Shown here: positions 47,346 through 56,354 of the stretch, piece after piece
Numbering within the stretch: the stretch's first letter is position 1
Layout: each line of letters begins with the position of its first letter
Notes under the pieces: model-generated
Told to the model about the DNA's origin: nothing
Databases searched by the model: none
The model's input: only the letters and a program-made list of their open reading frames with translations
Origin: Flavobacterium sp. MFBS3-15
Lineage (GTDB): Bacteria > Bacteroidota > Bacteroidia > Flavobacteriales > Flavobacteriaceae
Assembly: GCF_026107645.2 (NCBI RefSeq)
Contig: NZ_JAPCHV010000001.1
Location: 248,001-312,000 of the forward strand
Direction of reading: 5' to 3'
DNA: 64,000 nt
Made by a program: the position numbers and the translations under genes

Positions 47346-50300
47346 CTAAATGGTTTTTTTTTGTTTTGCAAAGCTGATGAGGTTGTCAACGATCATATAA
47401 ACGCACGGGACGACAAACAAAGTCAGGAGCATTGAACTGGTGAGCCCACCGATAATGACCCATGCCATGCCGTTTTTCATCTCTGAGGCGGCTCCCCCTG
47501 CCAGTGCGATGGGAAGCATCCCGAAGATCATGGAAAGCGTAGTCATCAAAATTGGGCGAAGCCTTTCCCTGCAGGCCTCAAGCAGCGCTTTCTCCGCTGA
47601 GTTGCCCTCGGCCTTCAGCTTATTGGCAAAGTCGACGATCAGTATCGCATTTTTTGACACAAGGCCCAGTAGCATGATCATGCCGATAATGGTAAAAATG
47701 TTGATGGATTCCATCGTAAGGGCAAGTGCGAGCAAGGCGCCCACAAGGGCTACTGGTATCGAAAATAGCACCACAAACGGGTATACCGCATTTTCATACA
47801 GCGCTACCATGATCAGGTAGACCAGTACAAAAGCCGTTATCAGGGCAAGGATGAGGTTGCCGAAGGCATCTCCCTGGTTTTTGGTCTCTCCAAGGTATTC
47901 GACACTGATCCCCGGTGGTAATTTAATAGCCTTTGCCTGTGCCTTTATCTCATCGCTGACCGTGCCGGTGGGGCGGCCCGTAACGCCAGCCTGCACCGTA
48001 ATGGCTGAGAGGCGGTCAATACGCTGTAAGGTGGTTTCCCCGAGTGTTTCGCTTACTTGTGCAAACTGGCTCAGGAGGATGGTGTTTCCGTCTGAATTTA
48101 CAAAAGGGAGGTTACGGACATCTTTAATGTCCGCGCGATTATAGCCCGACTGGCGGACCATGATATCGAATTCATTACCTTCTTCTTTAAAAAGGCTTTC
48201 ATCATTCCCGCTGAACGAATTTTGGAGGATAGCACCTACCTGGGTAGCATCAAGCCCTAACAGGCTCATCTTACCGCGATCGAGCTTTACCTCGATCTCA
48301 GGGGCCTGGTCCTTGACGGAAAGCTTTACGAATTGCGTACCGGGCACCCGGGTAACCCCTTTAAGATAATCTTGCGCCACCGCCCGCACCTTTTTCATAT
48401 CAACGCCTTTAATTGCGATCTCTATAGGTGCGCTGTCAGCCTCCCCGGTAGGCGATATCGACCCTGTGCTGAATTTCACCCCGGGTATGGCCGTGCTGAG
48501 CTGTTGCTGGATGGCATTGCCTAATTCTTCGGCAGACCGTTCCCGTTCCTCCTTATCCACAAGGGTTACGGTCAGTTCCGCAATATTGGCATTGCTATCG
48601 CTTCCCGAGACGTTGCCGGAGGCAAACCCGACGCTGGAGAATACCTTTTGCACCTCCGGCTGCTGCAGGATTATTTTCTCTGCTTCCTGTACGCTCATAT
48701 TTGTCCTGTAGAGGGTCGAGGTGGCTTCCAGTTCCATGGTAAGGATAAAATCGCCCTGGTCGGTCTCCGGCATAAAATCTGCCCCGATGAACCCGGCAGG
48801 GACCAGCGCGACAGAACCCCCGATGAGCAACGTGGTGAGAAGCAGCAGCCATCTCTTCTTGTGCAGCACCTTTTCCAAAAGCCTTCCGTACTCGTTCTTC
48901 AGGCTTTCGAGGAATCGTTCGAAGCGCAGCCTGGCGCTGCCCCAAAGGGTATTGCTGCGCAGGTGTTCAAGCCTCCCGAAGCGGCTGGCCAGCAACGGCG
49001 TGATCGTAAAGGAAACAAAGAGGCTCATTAGGGTCGAGAACACGACCACAAGCGAAAATTCCTGTAGCAGCCCGCCGATCATCCCGCCACTCAAGGCAAG
49101 GGGGAGGAACACCACTACATCAACCAATGTGATGGAGAGAGCGGTAAAGCCGATCTCATCACGCCCCACCAGGGAGGCAGTACGCTTATCGATTCCCTTT
49201 TCCATATGGCGGTATATATTCTCAAGCACCACGATGGAATCGTCGACAAGTATGCCTACCACCAGCGAGAGGGCCATGAGCGTCATAAGGTTCAGCGAAA
49301 ATCCCAATAGGTATATTGCAATAAATGTAGGTATGATAGAGGCGGGGAGAGCCACCAGTACGAAAAGGGAACTCCTGAGGCTGTGCAGGAATGCCAGCAT
49401 TACGATGCCTACAATAATAACGGCAAGCATCAGGTCGTACATAACGGCATCCGCCGCACTGAGGGTGTACACACTGACATCCGAAGATAAGTCAAACTTC
49501 ACGCCATTTTCCCGGTACTGGCTTTCCATATCGGAAAATACCTCCTTAACCATTTTACTTACACTGACCGCATTGGCATCGCTTTGCTTGATGACCTGCA
49601 GGCCGACTGACGGGATCCCGTTGCTGTGGTTGATGGTCAGTATGTCGGAGGACAGGTCCGCCACTTCAGCCACGTCCATTAGGTATACCGCGCCCTGTGC
49701 CGGATGCTGGAATACCACCAGTTCCCGCAACTGGTCGAGCGAGCGGATATTGGCATCAAACCGGATGGAGAGCTGTTGGTCACGCGTTTCGATGCTCCCC
49801 GCAGGGAACGAAAGGTTGGCATTGGCTATGGCGCTGGTCACCTGCCCGATGCTCAGGCCATAGGCCATAAGCCTGTCCTGGTTGACATTTATCCGGATCT
49901 CCCGTTCTTCCCCGCCGATGATATCCACCTGCCCCACGCCGGTAACATTTCGCAGGATGGGCCTTAGCTGCTTATCCATCAGATTGTACAGGTCCCTGGG
50001 CGCCATATCCGCGGTTACAGCAGCCTTTATGACAGGGGCTTCCTGCATATTAATCTTGTTTACCTGAGGCCTTCCGGCAGCTTCCGGCAAATCATCCATT
50101 ACCTGGTCCGCTTTCCGCTGTACATCCCTTTCGGCCTTGTCGATATCCGTGCCGCTCTTGAAGATGAGCTTTATACCGGCATCACCTTCCCGGGAAGTCG
50201 AGTGGAGCGATTCGAGCCCTTCGATGGATGAGAAAGCATCTTCGAGTTTCTTTGTGACACTTGTCTCCACTTCTGCCGCCGAGGCGCCGGGGTACAGGAT

Positions 50301-50444
50301 GCTTACGGAAACCTCCGGTATAGAAAAACCGGGTAGCAGGTTGTAGTTCAGGCTCAGGTAGGACGTTACACCAAAGTAAATGAGTATGGTAAAGAGCACG
50401 ATCAGCAGCAGGGGCCTTTTTATGGCTATAGCGGTTATTGACAT
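47346..50444 (-). CDS. RND efflux pump, inner-membrane transporter (HAE-1/AcrB type)
   Basis: A 1032-residue transporter, full family length. N-terminal TM1 (PLLLIVLFTILIYFGV), large periplasmic loop, TM2-6, second loop and TM7-12. The proton-relay pair Asp401-Asp402 in GILVDDSIVVLENI marks the hydrophobe/amphiphile class, not the heavy-metal (CusA) class. It pumps lipophilic compounds from the inner membrane or periplasm through a TolC channel, with the adaptor encoded 2 nt upstream. The specific substrate is unknown. Confidence 0.95.
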   Translation of the reverse strand: MSITAIAIKRPLLLIVLFTILIYFGVTSYLSLNYNLLPGFSIPEVSVSILYPGASAAEVETSVTKKLEDAFSSIEGLESLHSTSREGDAGIKLIFKSGTDIDKAERDVQRKADQVMDDLPEAAGRPQVNKINMQEAPVIKAAVTADMAPRDLYNLMDKQLRPILRNVTGVGQVDIIGGEEREIRINVNQDRLMAYGLSIGQVTSAIANANLSFPAGSIETRDQQLSIRFDANIRSLDQLRELVVFQHPAQGAVYLMDVAEVADLSSDILTINHSNGIPSVGLQVIKQSDANAVSVSKMVKEVFSDMESQYRENGVKFDLSSDVSVYTLSAADAVMYDLMLAVIIVGIVMLAFLHSLRSSLFVLVALPASIIPTFIAIYLLGFSLNLMTLMALSLVVGILVDDSIVVLENIYRHMEKGIDKRTASLVGRDEIGFTALSITLVDVVVFLPLALSGGMIGGLLQEFSLVVVFSTLMSLFVSFTITPLLASRFGRLEHLRSNTLWGSARLRFERFLESLKNEYGRLLEKVLHKKRWLLLLTTLLIGGSVALVPAGFIGADFMPETDQGDFILTMELEATSTLYRTNMSVQEAEKIILQQPEVQKVFSSVGFASGNVSGSDSNANIAELTVTLVDKEERERSAEELGNAIQQQLSTAIPGVKFSTGSISPTGEADSAPIEIAIKGVDMKKVRAVAQDYLKGVTRVPGTQFVKLSVKDQAPEIEVKLDRGKMSLLGLDATQVGAILQNSFSGNDESLFKEEGNEFDIMVRQSGYNRADIKDVRNLPFVNSDGNTILLSQFAQVSETLGETTLQRIDRLSAITVQAGVTGRPTGTVSDEIKAQAKAIKLPPGISVEYLGETKNQGDAFGNLILALITAFVLVYLIMVALYENAVYPFVVLFSIPVALVGALLALALTMESINIFTIIGMIMLLGLVSKNAILIVDFANKLKAEGNSAEKALLEACRERLRPILMTTLSMIFGMLPIALAGGAASEMKNGMAWVIIGGLTSSMLLTLFVVPCVYMIVDNLISFAKQKKTI

Positions 50445-50446
50445 GG

Positions 50447-51511
50447 TTACTGTTTTTTTGAATGCTTGATTACTGTACCGTCTTTCAGGTTGATCTGCCC
50501 TGATGTGATAACCTGTTCCCCTGCCAGGAGCCCGGCTGTCACTTCCACCTTGCTGCCGTATTGCAGTCCAACGGTTATCGCGCGCAGGACGGCCTTATCG
50601 TCTTTTGCTACATAGACAGCAGCCTCCTGTGTCCCCTGATTTAGCGCAGCTCTTGGGATTAGCAGGACTTTCCGCTGCGTCTTCGTTGAGAAATCCGCAG
50701 AAACGAACGTGCCGGAGCGCAGGGGATATTGCCCATCATTGGCGGCAGTTACCTCTACCTGGTAGTTATTGGCCTGGTTGGCCCTTGGGCTTATGAAACT
50801 AATGGTGCCGGCAAAGGCCTTCCCGGGATAAATCGACGTGGTAAGCGTAATCGCCTGACCCTGCCGTACCTGGTAAACCTCGGACTCGGTAAGGTTGACC
50901 TGGACTTTTAATCCGGAGAGGTCTACAATCGTAGCGATCTCCGTGCCGATACCTGCAAAAGTCCCTTCCTCTATCGGCCTGGAGGCGATGATGCCGCCCA
51001 CCGGTGCCCTTACCGTAGCATCAGCAATCTGCCTGCGCAGCTGCATGGCCTGATTCAGTGCGTCGCTGTAGCCCTGCCTGACCTCGTCCACCTTTTGTTC
51101 TGTTGCGGCCTGGCCCTGGTAGAGTTCGGTATAGGTCTGTAGATCCCTCTTTAATTTTATAGCGTTGGACTCGGCTTTTTGGAGTTCGAGCTCCAGCACC
51201 CGGGTGTCAATCACAGCAAGGGGCTGTCCCTCGGTAACCCGGTCACCGAGCTGGAACATCAGCCGTAGGACCGTCCCATTGCTTGCCGACAGGGCAGTGC
51301 CTTCCCTGGCCGCTGCCAGTTTGCCCGTCTTGACCAGCCTTATCTCCTGCATTTCTTCCGAGGCGGTGGCAATGGTGACGGGAATACGGATATCATATGC
51401 AGCTGCGGCCGTAGCGCTTTCGCTGATCTTATTGCGGTTGGACACCAGCCTGTAGGCAATGGCGCTGACAATGCCTGCGCCAATCAGGATCAAGAGGAGT
51501 TTTTTCTTCAT
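50447..51511 (-). CDS. RND efflux periplasmic adaptor (HlyD/AcrA family)
   Basis: A 354-residue membrane fusion protein with an N-terminal anchor (KKKLLLILIGAGIVSAIAY). Order of parts: beta-barrel and lipoyl half (SNGTVLRLMFQLGDRVTEGQ), alpha-helical hairpin ~110-165, second lipoyl half (DATVRAPVGGIIASRPIEEG), beta-barrel, and membrane-proximal domain (GLLAGEQVITSGQINLKDG). It bridges the pump and TolC. Its start overlaps the TolC gene stop by four bases and the pump gene begins 2 nt after its stop. Confidence 0.93.
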   Translation of the reverse strand: MKKKLLLILIGAGIVSAIAYRLVSNRNKISESATAAAAYDIRIPVTIATASEEMQEIRLVKTGKLAAAREGTALSASNGTVLRLMFQLGDRVTEGQPLAVIDTRVLELELQKAESNAIKLKRDLQTYTELYQGQAATEQKVDEVRQGYSDALNQAMQLRRQIADATVRAPVGGIIASRPIEEGTFAGIGTEIATIVDLSGLKVQVNLTESEVYQVRQGQAITLTTSIYPGKAFAGTISFISPRANQANNYQVEVTAANDGQYPLRSGTFVSADFSTKTQRKVLLIPRAALNQGTQEAAVYVAKDDKAVLRAITVGLQYGSKVEVTAGLLAGEQVITSGQINLKDGTVIKHSKKQ

Positions 51512-52839
51512 CGGTCGAGGGAGTTATAGAAGTTTTTGAGTGTGCCGGCGGCCTTTTCGAAATCGGCACGCGCCTGGTAATGCAGGTAAAGGGAGCCCAG
51601 GTAATTGTTTTGGGCTTCCTTAAGGGCATATTGGGTATTGAGCCAGTCCGTAAGGTCGGTAGTGCCCTTGCGGAATTGCAGGTCGGTTATGCTAAGTACT
51701 GATTCGGCAAGGATGACGTTCCTTTTATCATTTTCAATGCTTATCTCCGCCTGCAGGAGCCTGGTCCGCGCGTTTTCATATTCCATGATGTATTTGCGCC
51801 CGGCCAGCGTAAGGCTTTCCCCGGCATTGGCCGTATTGATGCTCGCCTGCCGATACTGTGCGCCGCGCCTGAAGAAATCAAATACGGGGATGCTGAGTTT
51901 CAGGCCCACGGTAGAATAGGGCAGCATATCATCATAGGAATCTTTGAAATGGTCCGAAAAGCTCACGGCCCCATAGCGGAAGTAGGCGGAAAGCTTCGGC
52001 AGGGCTTCTGCCCTGATGCGCGACTGCTCTGTTTCGAGTACTTTGATATTGAGTTCCGAGATCCTGTAATCCGTCCTGGCGGACGGGGAAAATGTATCTT
52101 CCGCGCCCTGCGGCAAAGGCGGTAGCGCTATTTCATCGGCAATATGCAGCAAGATGGGCTCGTTAATAGGATATCCCATCTCGTACTTGAGCTGGTTCTC
52201 TGCGAGCCGGAGATTGCTTTGTGCTACCCTTATCTGCGAGGCGGTGTTGTTGAAGTCGACCGTAACCTTATCCAGGTCCTTCTGCAATGCGACCCCTTTC
52301 TCCACCTGCAGCCGGTAAATGTCCTGCTGCCTGGCGTAGGTTTCATTGTTGTACCCCAGCAGCCTGAGCTGCTGCGTATAGACCAGTATCTGGAAATAGG
52401 CGATGCTGATATTATAAATAATCGCCTCCTGGGCCTGCTCGAGGGTAAGGTCAGCCTGCTGGCCGAGATACCTGTTGGCTTTCAGTCCGGTAAGGATGGA
52501 CTGATCGTAAAGGACCTGGTTCACTTCTATGACCGCATCCGTCCCATAGCGCTGTCCAAGTGACCCCCTGATCGCCTCGGGGCCGAAGACATTTGCGGGG
52601 ATTACCGTCTGCTGCAGGCGAATGTTGTTATCGAACGAAGCGGTGATGCCGATATTGGGGAGGTAGGCCGCCAGCGCCTCCCTCGCCATGGCATCGGCAG
52701 CCAGTTTCTCGTTGGCATATATCGTATTGTTGCGGTGGTGCTGCAAGCCGTATGCTATGCATTGCTTTAATGACCAGGCCTCCTGTGCGCCCATCTTAAG
52801 GCAAAGGAGCAGGACGGCCAGCATAATTTTATTGCCCAT
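51508..52839 (-). CDS. TolC-like outer-membrane efflux protein
   Basis: A 443-residue outer-membrane factor with signal peptide (~1-20, ending MGAQEAWS). It shows the two-fold repeat of long coiled-coil helices (for example YRLQVEKGVALQKDLDKVTV and GRKYIMEYENARTRLLQAEI) typical of TolC trimers. It starts the pump part of the operon. A 240-bp gap with its own promoter and a LytTR-type direct repeat separates it from the upstream regulator, and AAGGAG lies 15 nt before the ATG. Confidence 0.93.
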   Translation of the reverse strand: MGNKIMLAVLLLCLKMGAQEAWSLKQCIAYGLQHHRNNTIYANEKLAADAMAREALAAYLPNIGITASFDNNIRLQQTVIPANVFGPEAIRGSLGQRYGTDAVIEVNQVLYDQSILTGLKANRYLGQQADLTLEQAQEAIIYNISIAYFQILVYTQQLRLLGYNNETYARQQDIYRLQVEKGVALQKDLDKVTVDFNNTASQIRVAQSNLRLAENQLKYEMGYPINEPILLHIADEIALPPLPQGAEDTFSPSARTDYRISELNIKVLETEQSRIRAEALPKLSAYFRYGAVSFSDHFKDSYDDMLPYSTVGLKLSIPVFDFFRRGAQYRQASINTANAGESLTLAGRKYIMEYENARTRLLQAEISIENDKRNVILAESVLSITDLQFRKGTTDLTDWLNTQYALKEAQNNYLGSLYLHYQARADFEKAAGTLKNFYNSLDR

Positions 52840-52889
52840 ATACTATCGGTTAGCATCTCCTTACAAAAAAGGGATGTGTTATATGGGGC

Positions 52890-52955
52890 CAAAGTAGGGG
52901 AAAGGGCAGCCGGTATTTTTTTAACTATACCAAACCGTGTCATTTCTATACGAAA
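52890..52955 (-). promoter_or_regulatory. tolC promoter with LytTR-type direct repeat
   Basis: In the direction of transcription: TTTCGTATA (complement of 52947-52955), 12 nt, TTTGGTATA (complement of 52926-52934), 32 nt, then TTTG of the -7 sequence TACTTTG (complement of 52890-52896). The repeat period is 21 bp, the spacing of known LytTR sites. No proper -33 box is present, so activator dependence is likely. Confidence 0.65.
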
Positions 52956-53079
52956 TGAAAAGAATGATGCTTTTAGGCACACACCAAAACGTCCGGAGGT
53001 GGGAAATATTGCGGAATAGCCGGATCATGCGACCAAACCATCCCCTTAGGTCATCAACAAAGCAATGGAGGGCTGGGAT

Positions 53080-53802
53080 TTATTTGCTCAGGATCTTCCG
53101 GGTAACGAACTCATTAAAGAAGAAATCCCTGTAGATGTTGCCGATGGGGATTTCGCTCTTGCGGATGTACACGGTGTTGTTGTCCACCGAATCAATCTGC
53201 TTAATGTTGATGATATAGGATTTGCTCACGCGCACAAACATACTTTTTGGCAGGCGGTCGTGTATGGTCTTTATATTCATCAGGGTCATCACCTTCTGGT
53301 TTTCCGTATGTATCACCACATAGTCTTTCAGGCCTTCGATGAAAAGGATGTTATTGAAGTACACCTTGAACATCTTGCGGTCCGCCTTAACAAAGATGTA
53401 GTCGTCGGCAATGGTCTCGATGTTAGTGTTGGCATAATCGGCCTGCAGCAGCTTCAGGTAGGCCTGTGCCTTTTCCACACCTTTCTGGAAGCGTTCCAGC
53501 TTTACGGGCTTGATCAGGTAATCTATCGCCTCGACTTCATAGCTGTCAGTGGCGAATTCATGGAACGCGGTGGTAAAGATCACAAAGGTTTCCTTAGGGA
53601 TTGTCCTGGCAAACTCAATCCCGTTCACCCCCGGCATCTGTATGTCAAGAAAGACCAGGTCGACCTCATTTTTAGACATAAATTCCGTGGCAGCCTCGGC
53701 CCCGTTGAAAGCGCCTATGGATTCCAGGTTATCTGTCTGGTCAATCAGGTGCTGGATCGCTTTTCGCGCCAGGGGCTCGTCATCGACTATGATGCAATTC
53801 AT
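53080..53802 (-). CDS. LytTR family response regulator
   Basis: 240 residues: receiver domain (acidic pocket DDE at 7-9, phosphorylated Asp53 in LVFLDIQMPGVNG) and a LytTR DNA-binding domain (~130-240; NNILFIEGLKDYVVIHTENQ, FVRVSKSYI, IPIGNIYRDFF). It starts 2 nt after the kinase stop codon, so the two form a standard LytS/LytR pair. It is the best candidate to bind the three 21-bp-period direct repeats found at 52926, 54873 and 55110. Confidence 0.94.
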   Translation of the reverse strand: MNCIIVDDEPLARKAIQHLIDQTDNLESIGAFNGAEAATEFMSKNEVDLVFLDIQMPGVNGIEFARTIPKETFVIFTTAFHEFATDSYEVEAIDYLIKPVKLERFQKGVEKAQAYLKLLQADYANTNIETIADDYIFVKADRKMFKVYFNNILFIEGLKDYVVIHTENQKVMTLMNIKTIHDRLPKSMFVRVSKSYIINIKQIDSVDNNTVYIRKSEIPIGNIYRDFFFNEFVTRKILSK

Positions 53803-53804
53803 AC

Positions 53805-54818
53805 CTATAATTTTAAAGTTAATGAAACGCTGTAGGTTTCAGGATTATCCTCTATGTGCAGCAAGTGCGCTGAGGGAAAGAGCAATTCAAGCCTGCGCCT
53901 GATATTCGCCAGCCCCAGCCCCCCGGATTTACTAACGGCCTTCAGGACGGGCTTTGAGTTGACGCATTTAAAGAAAACCTCGTTGTCCCTGACCTTGAAA
54001 AACAGGTTGACATAGGATGATTTCGCGGAATCGTTATTGTGCTTGACGGCATTTTCCACAAAAGAGATGAACAATAGCGGGGGTACCTGGACACCGCTGA
54101 GATTTCCTTCTTTGGATATCATAAAATCAAAATTATCGCGCCTAACCTTTTCCAAATTTAGAAAATCTTCCAGGAAGTGGATGTCGGAAGTCAATAAAAC
54201 TTTATCCCTTGCGCTGTCATACAACTGGTAGCGCAGCAAATCACTTAGCTTTACCAGGACCTGCGAGGCTTTTTCCGGGTCTTCCTTGGTAAGGACATTG
54301 GCGTTATTGAGCATATTGAATAAAAAATGCGGGTTGATCTGGTTCTTAAGCTGTTCCAGCTCCGCCGAGGATTTTGATTTTTCCAGCTCATGGATCAACT
54401 GCTTGTCCACTATCCATTTCTGGAATACCTGCATCGATGACGAGGCAGCAATAATTACAAGGATAAGCGTGTAGAACAAAGGTATGTTCAATCCGTCAAT
54501 GTTGGAGTCCAGGCCAAAAAGATAACAGCCGAACAGGTAGATCTTGACCGACAGGAGCAGCACAGCTAAAACCGACAGGCAGTACAGGGTGTACTTGTTC
54601 TTGAACAGGAGTCGGGGCACCAGCAAATAGATATTGGTGTAAAACAGCAGCAGGAACAGCACCAGGGTCAGGGTAGGCTCCTTAACCTCCGGCCCGCTGT
54701 TATACAGTACCAGGCTGATGACGGCAACCAGCAATAGCTGGCGGTACACCCTGTATCTGGAGGCCGTTAGGAACTGGAATACCCAATTCTCGTTGATATA
54801 TGGCGAATTTTGTTTCAT
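53805..54818 (-). CDS. LytS-type membrane sensor histidine kinase
   Basis: The ATG at 54818 gives 337 residues; a TTG seven codons upstream overlaps the -7 box and is rejected. Four transmembrane helices (~25-43, 50-66, 78-104, 112-128) are followed by a coiled coil and the His_kinase domain (PF06580) with NPHFLFN (His164), then the ATPase part (ENAVKHNND, GGLGLANIRRRLELL). It has no large extracellular sensor, so it probably senses a membrane-soluble or envelope signal. It heads the operon that leads to the efflux pump. Confidence 0.92.
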   Translation of the reverse strand: MKQNSPYINENWVFQFLTASRYRVYRQLLLVAVISLVLYNSGPEVKEPTLTLVLFLLLFYTNIYLLVPRLLFKNKYTLYCLSVLAVLLLSVKIYLFGCYLFGLDSNIDGLNIPLFYTLILVIIAASSSMQVFQKWIVDKQLIHELEKSKSSAELEQLKNQINPHFLFNMLNNANVLTKEDPEKASQVLVKLSDLLRYQLYDSARDKVLLTSDIHFLEDFLNLEKVRRDNFDFMISKEGNLSGVQVPPLLFISFVENAVKHNNDSAKSSYVNLFFKVRDNEVFFKCVNSKPVLKAVSKSGGLGLANIRRRLELLFPSAHLLHIEDNPETYSVSLTLKL

Positions 54819-54836
54819 AGTTAAAGTTATATCAGG

Positions 54837-54902
54837 CAAATTTAGGCGATACGCCTATAGGCAAATATATATTATACGAAAGCATATTTTTAATATACGA
54901 AA
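54837..54902 (-). promoter_or_regulatory. Kinase-operon promoter with LytTR-type direct repeat and palindromic spacer
   Basis: On the minus strand: TTTCGTATA (54894-54902), 12 nt, TTTCGTATA (54873-54881), then TATATTTG (54862-54869) whose TTTG can serve as -33, 17 nt, and TAAATTTG (54837-54844) as -7. The distance from the repeat to the -7 TTTG is 32 nt. The spacer contains two overlapping palindromes, AGGCGATACGCCT and GCCTATAGGC (54844-54862), a possible second operator. Confidence 0.7.
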
Positions 54903-55109
54903 ATATATTTAGCACTCCTGCTCCCCTGATCAGTAAACGCTGCAAACCTGCGCAACAATGTTCCTGCACTGCGGAATAGAGGGCAGGGAAACTACCCCCT
55001 AGAAACCCTGCAGGCAACACAACCTATCCAAACCTAAGAAAATGCGCTGTGTGCTGCAATGAGGCCCTAAATGGAGATGCCGTATTAATTTGGTCGTGCA
55101 GGCACCTGT
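54903..55109. other. Divergent intergenic region between kinase operon and TonB gene
   Basis: Part of a gap of about 390 bases between the divergent genes. Apart from the promoter elements listed on either side, no ORF, hairpin or RNA feature is apparent here. Confidence 0.4.
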
Positions 55110-55175
55110 TTTTCTATAGCAGGGGACCTGTTTGGTATATATAAAAAATAGTGGGTTTCATAAAAATATACTTTA
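55110..55175 (+). promoter_or_regulatory. TonB-receptor promoter with LytTR-type direct repeat
   Basis: TTTTCTATA (55110-55118), 12 nt, TTTGGTATA (55131-55139), 32 nt, then TTTA of TACTTTA (55169-55175) as a -7-like box. Orientation, 21-bp period and 32-nt distance are the same as at the kinase and tolC promoters; the first half-site differs from TTTCGTATA at two positions. Confidence 0.6.
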
Positions 55176-55211
55176 GTCCAAGATTTCACTAATTAATTCA
55201 AATTTTCAAAA

Positions 55212-56354
55212 ATGGAGAACAAAATCTTTTATGCATTGCTCCTGCTGCTCACAACGGCGCTCAATGCCTTTTCACAAGAGAAAGTCACCCTGAGCGGAAC
55301 CATCGCTGACAAGGCGAACAACGAGACACTGATCGGCGTTGGCATCTATATCCCGGAGGCTAATGCGTCGTTTACGACGAACTCCTATGGATTTTATTCC
55401 ATTACCCTGCCCAAGGGAGACTACACGATCATCATCAGCTATATCGGCTTTGATGACGTGCAGGAGCGCATTTCCCTGACCGAGAACACGAAAAGGGATT
55501 TTGTTATGCTTGAAAACAGCACGGAACTGCAGGAAGTCGTTGTCTCATCCAATGCAACCAAAACAAACATACGTAAACCGGAGATGAGCGTGAACAAACT
55601 TTCGATAGCCACCATAAAAAAGATGCCAGCGGTCCTGGGTGAGGTGGACGTGCTGAAATCAATACTGACCCTGCCAGGGGTGACCAATGCACAGGAAGGC
55701 GCATCGGGATTCAATGTGAGGGGTGGCTCGGTGGATGGCAACCTTGTCCTGCTGGATGAGGCCGTGGTATACAATACCTCGCATCTCTTCGGGTTTTTCT
55801 CCGTCTTCAACTCCGATGTCATAAAAGACCTGAAACTATATAAAGGGGGTATCCCCGCCAATTTCGGGGGCCGCATCTCCTCGGTCCTGGATATCTACCA
55901 GAAAGAAGGAAACAATAAGGAATACCATGTGACTGGCGGCCTGGGCCTTATTTCCAGCAGGCTATTGGTCGAGGGGCCTATCGTAAAGGAAAAAAGCTCG
56001 TTCGTGGTAGCAGGAAGGGGCTCTTACATACACCTGTTCCTGAAGCTGGCAGATGAGCCGAATTCGGTCTACTTCTATGACCTGAATGCCAAGCTCAATT
56101 ATAAGATCAACGAGAACAATAACATTTTCCTGTCCGGCTATTATGGGTATGACTATATGAATTTCGGCGATGCGCTGATCAATGGTTATGGCAATTCCCT
56201 TCTCAATGTCAGGTGGAACCATATCTTCTCGGATAAGCTCTTTTCCAACGCCTCGGCCATCCTCAGTGATTACGATTATGAGCTGAAAATAAAGTTTGCG
56301 GGCCTGAACTGGAAATCCGAGCCTTTGCTTATTATCCAGACGAGAGCCAGCTGA
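55212..56354 (+). pseudogene. TonB-dependent receptor truncated at a rearrangement junction
   Basis: 380 codons: signal peptide (~1-21), carboxypeptidase-like domain (TLSGTIADKANNETLIGVGI), plug (KSILTLPGVTNAQEGASGFN, VRGGSVDGNLVLLDEA) and the first barrel strands. It aligns along its whole recognisable length with the 802-residue receptor at 60142-62550. Homology ends at Ser369 (GLNWKS, matching GIDWTS) at about 56318; the last 11 codons are unrelated and are the reverse strand of the neighbouring reductase. About half the barrel is missing, so it cannot work. It shares the regulatory repeat of the efflux operon. Confidence 0.88.

Noticed and set aside
48721-49863. 380-codon plus-strand frame inside the RND pump gene
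   Set aside because: Ser/Arg-rich translation with no motif; it is the antisense shadow of the pump.
53065-53835. 256-codon plus-strand frame over the LytTR regulator
   Set aside because: Antisense to a full-length response regulator; composition follows the reverse of the real gene.
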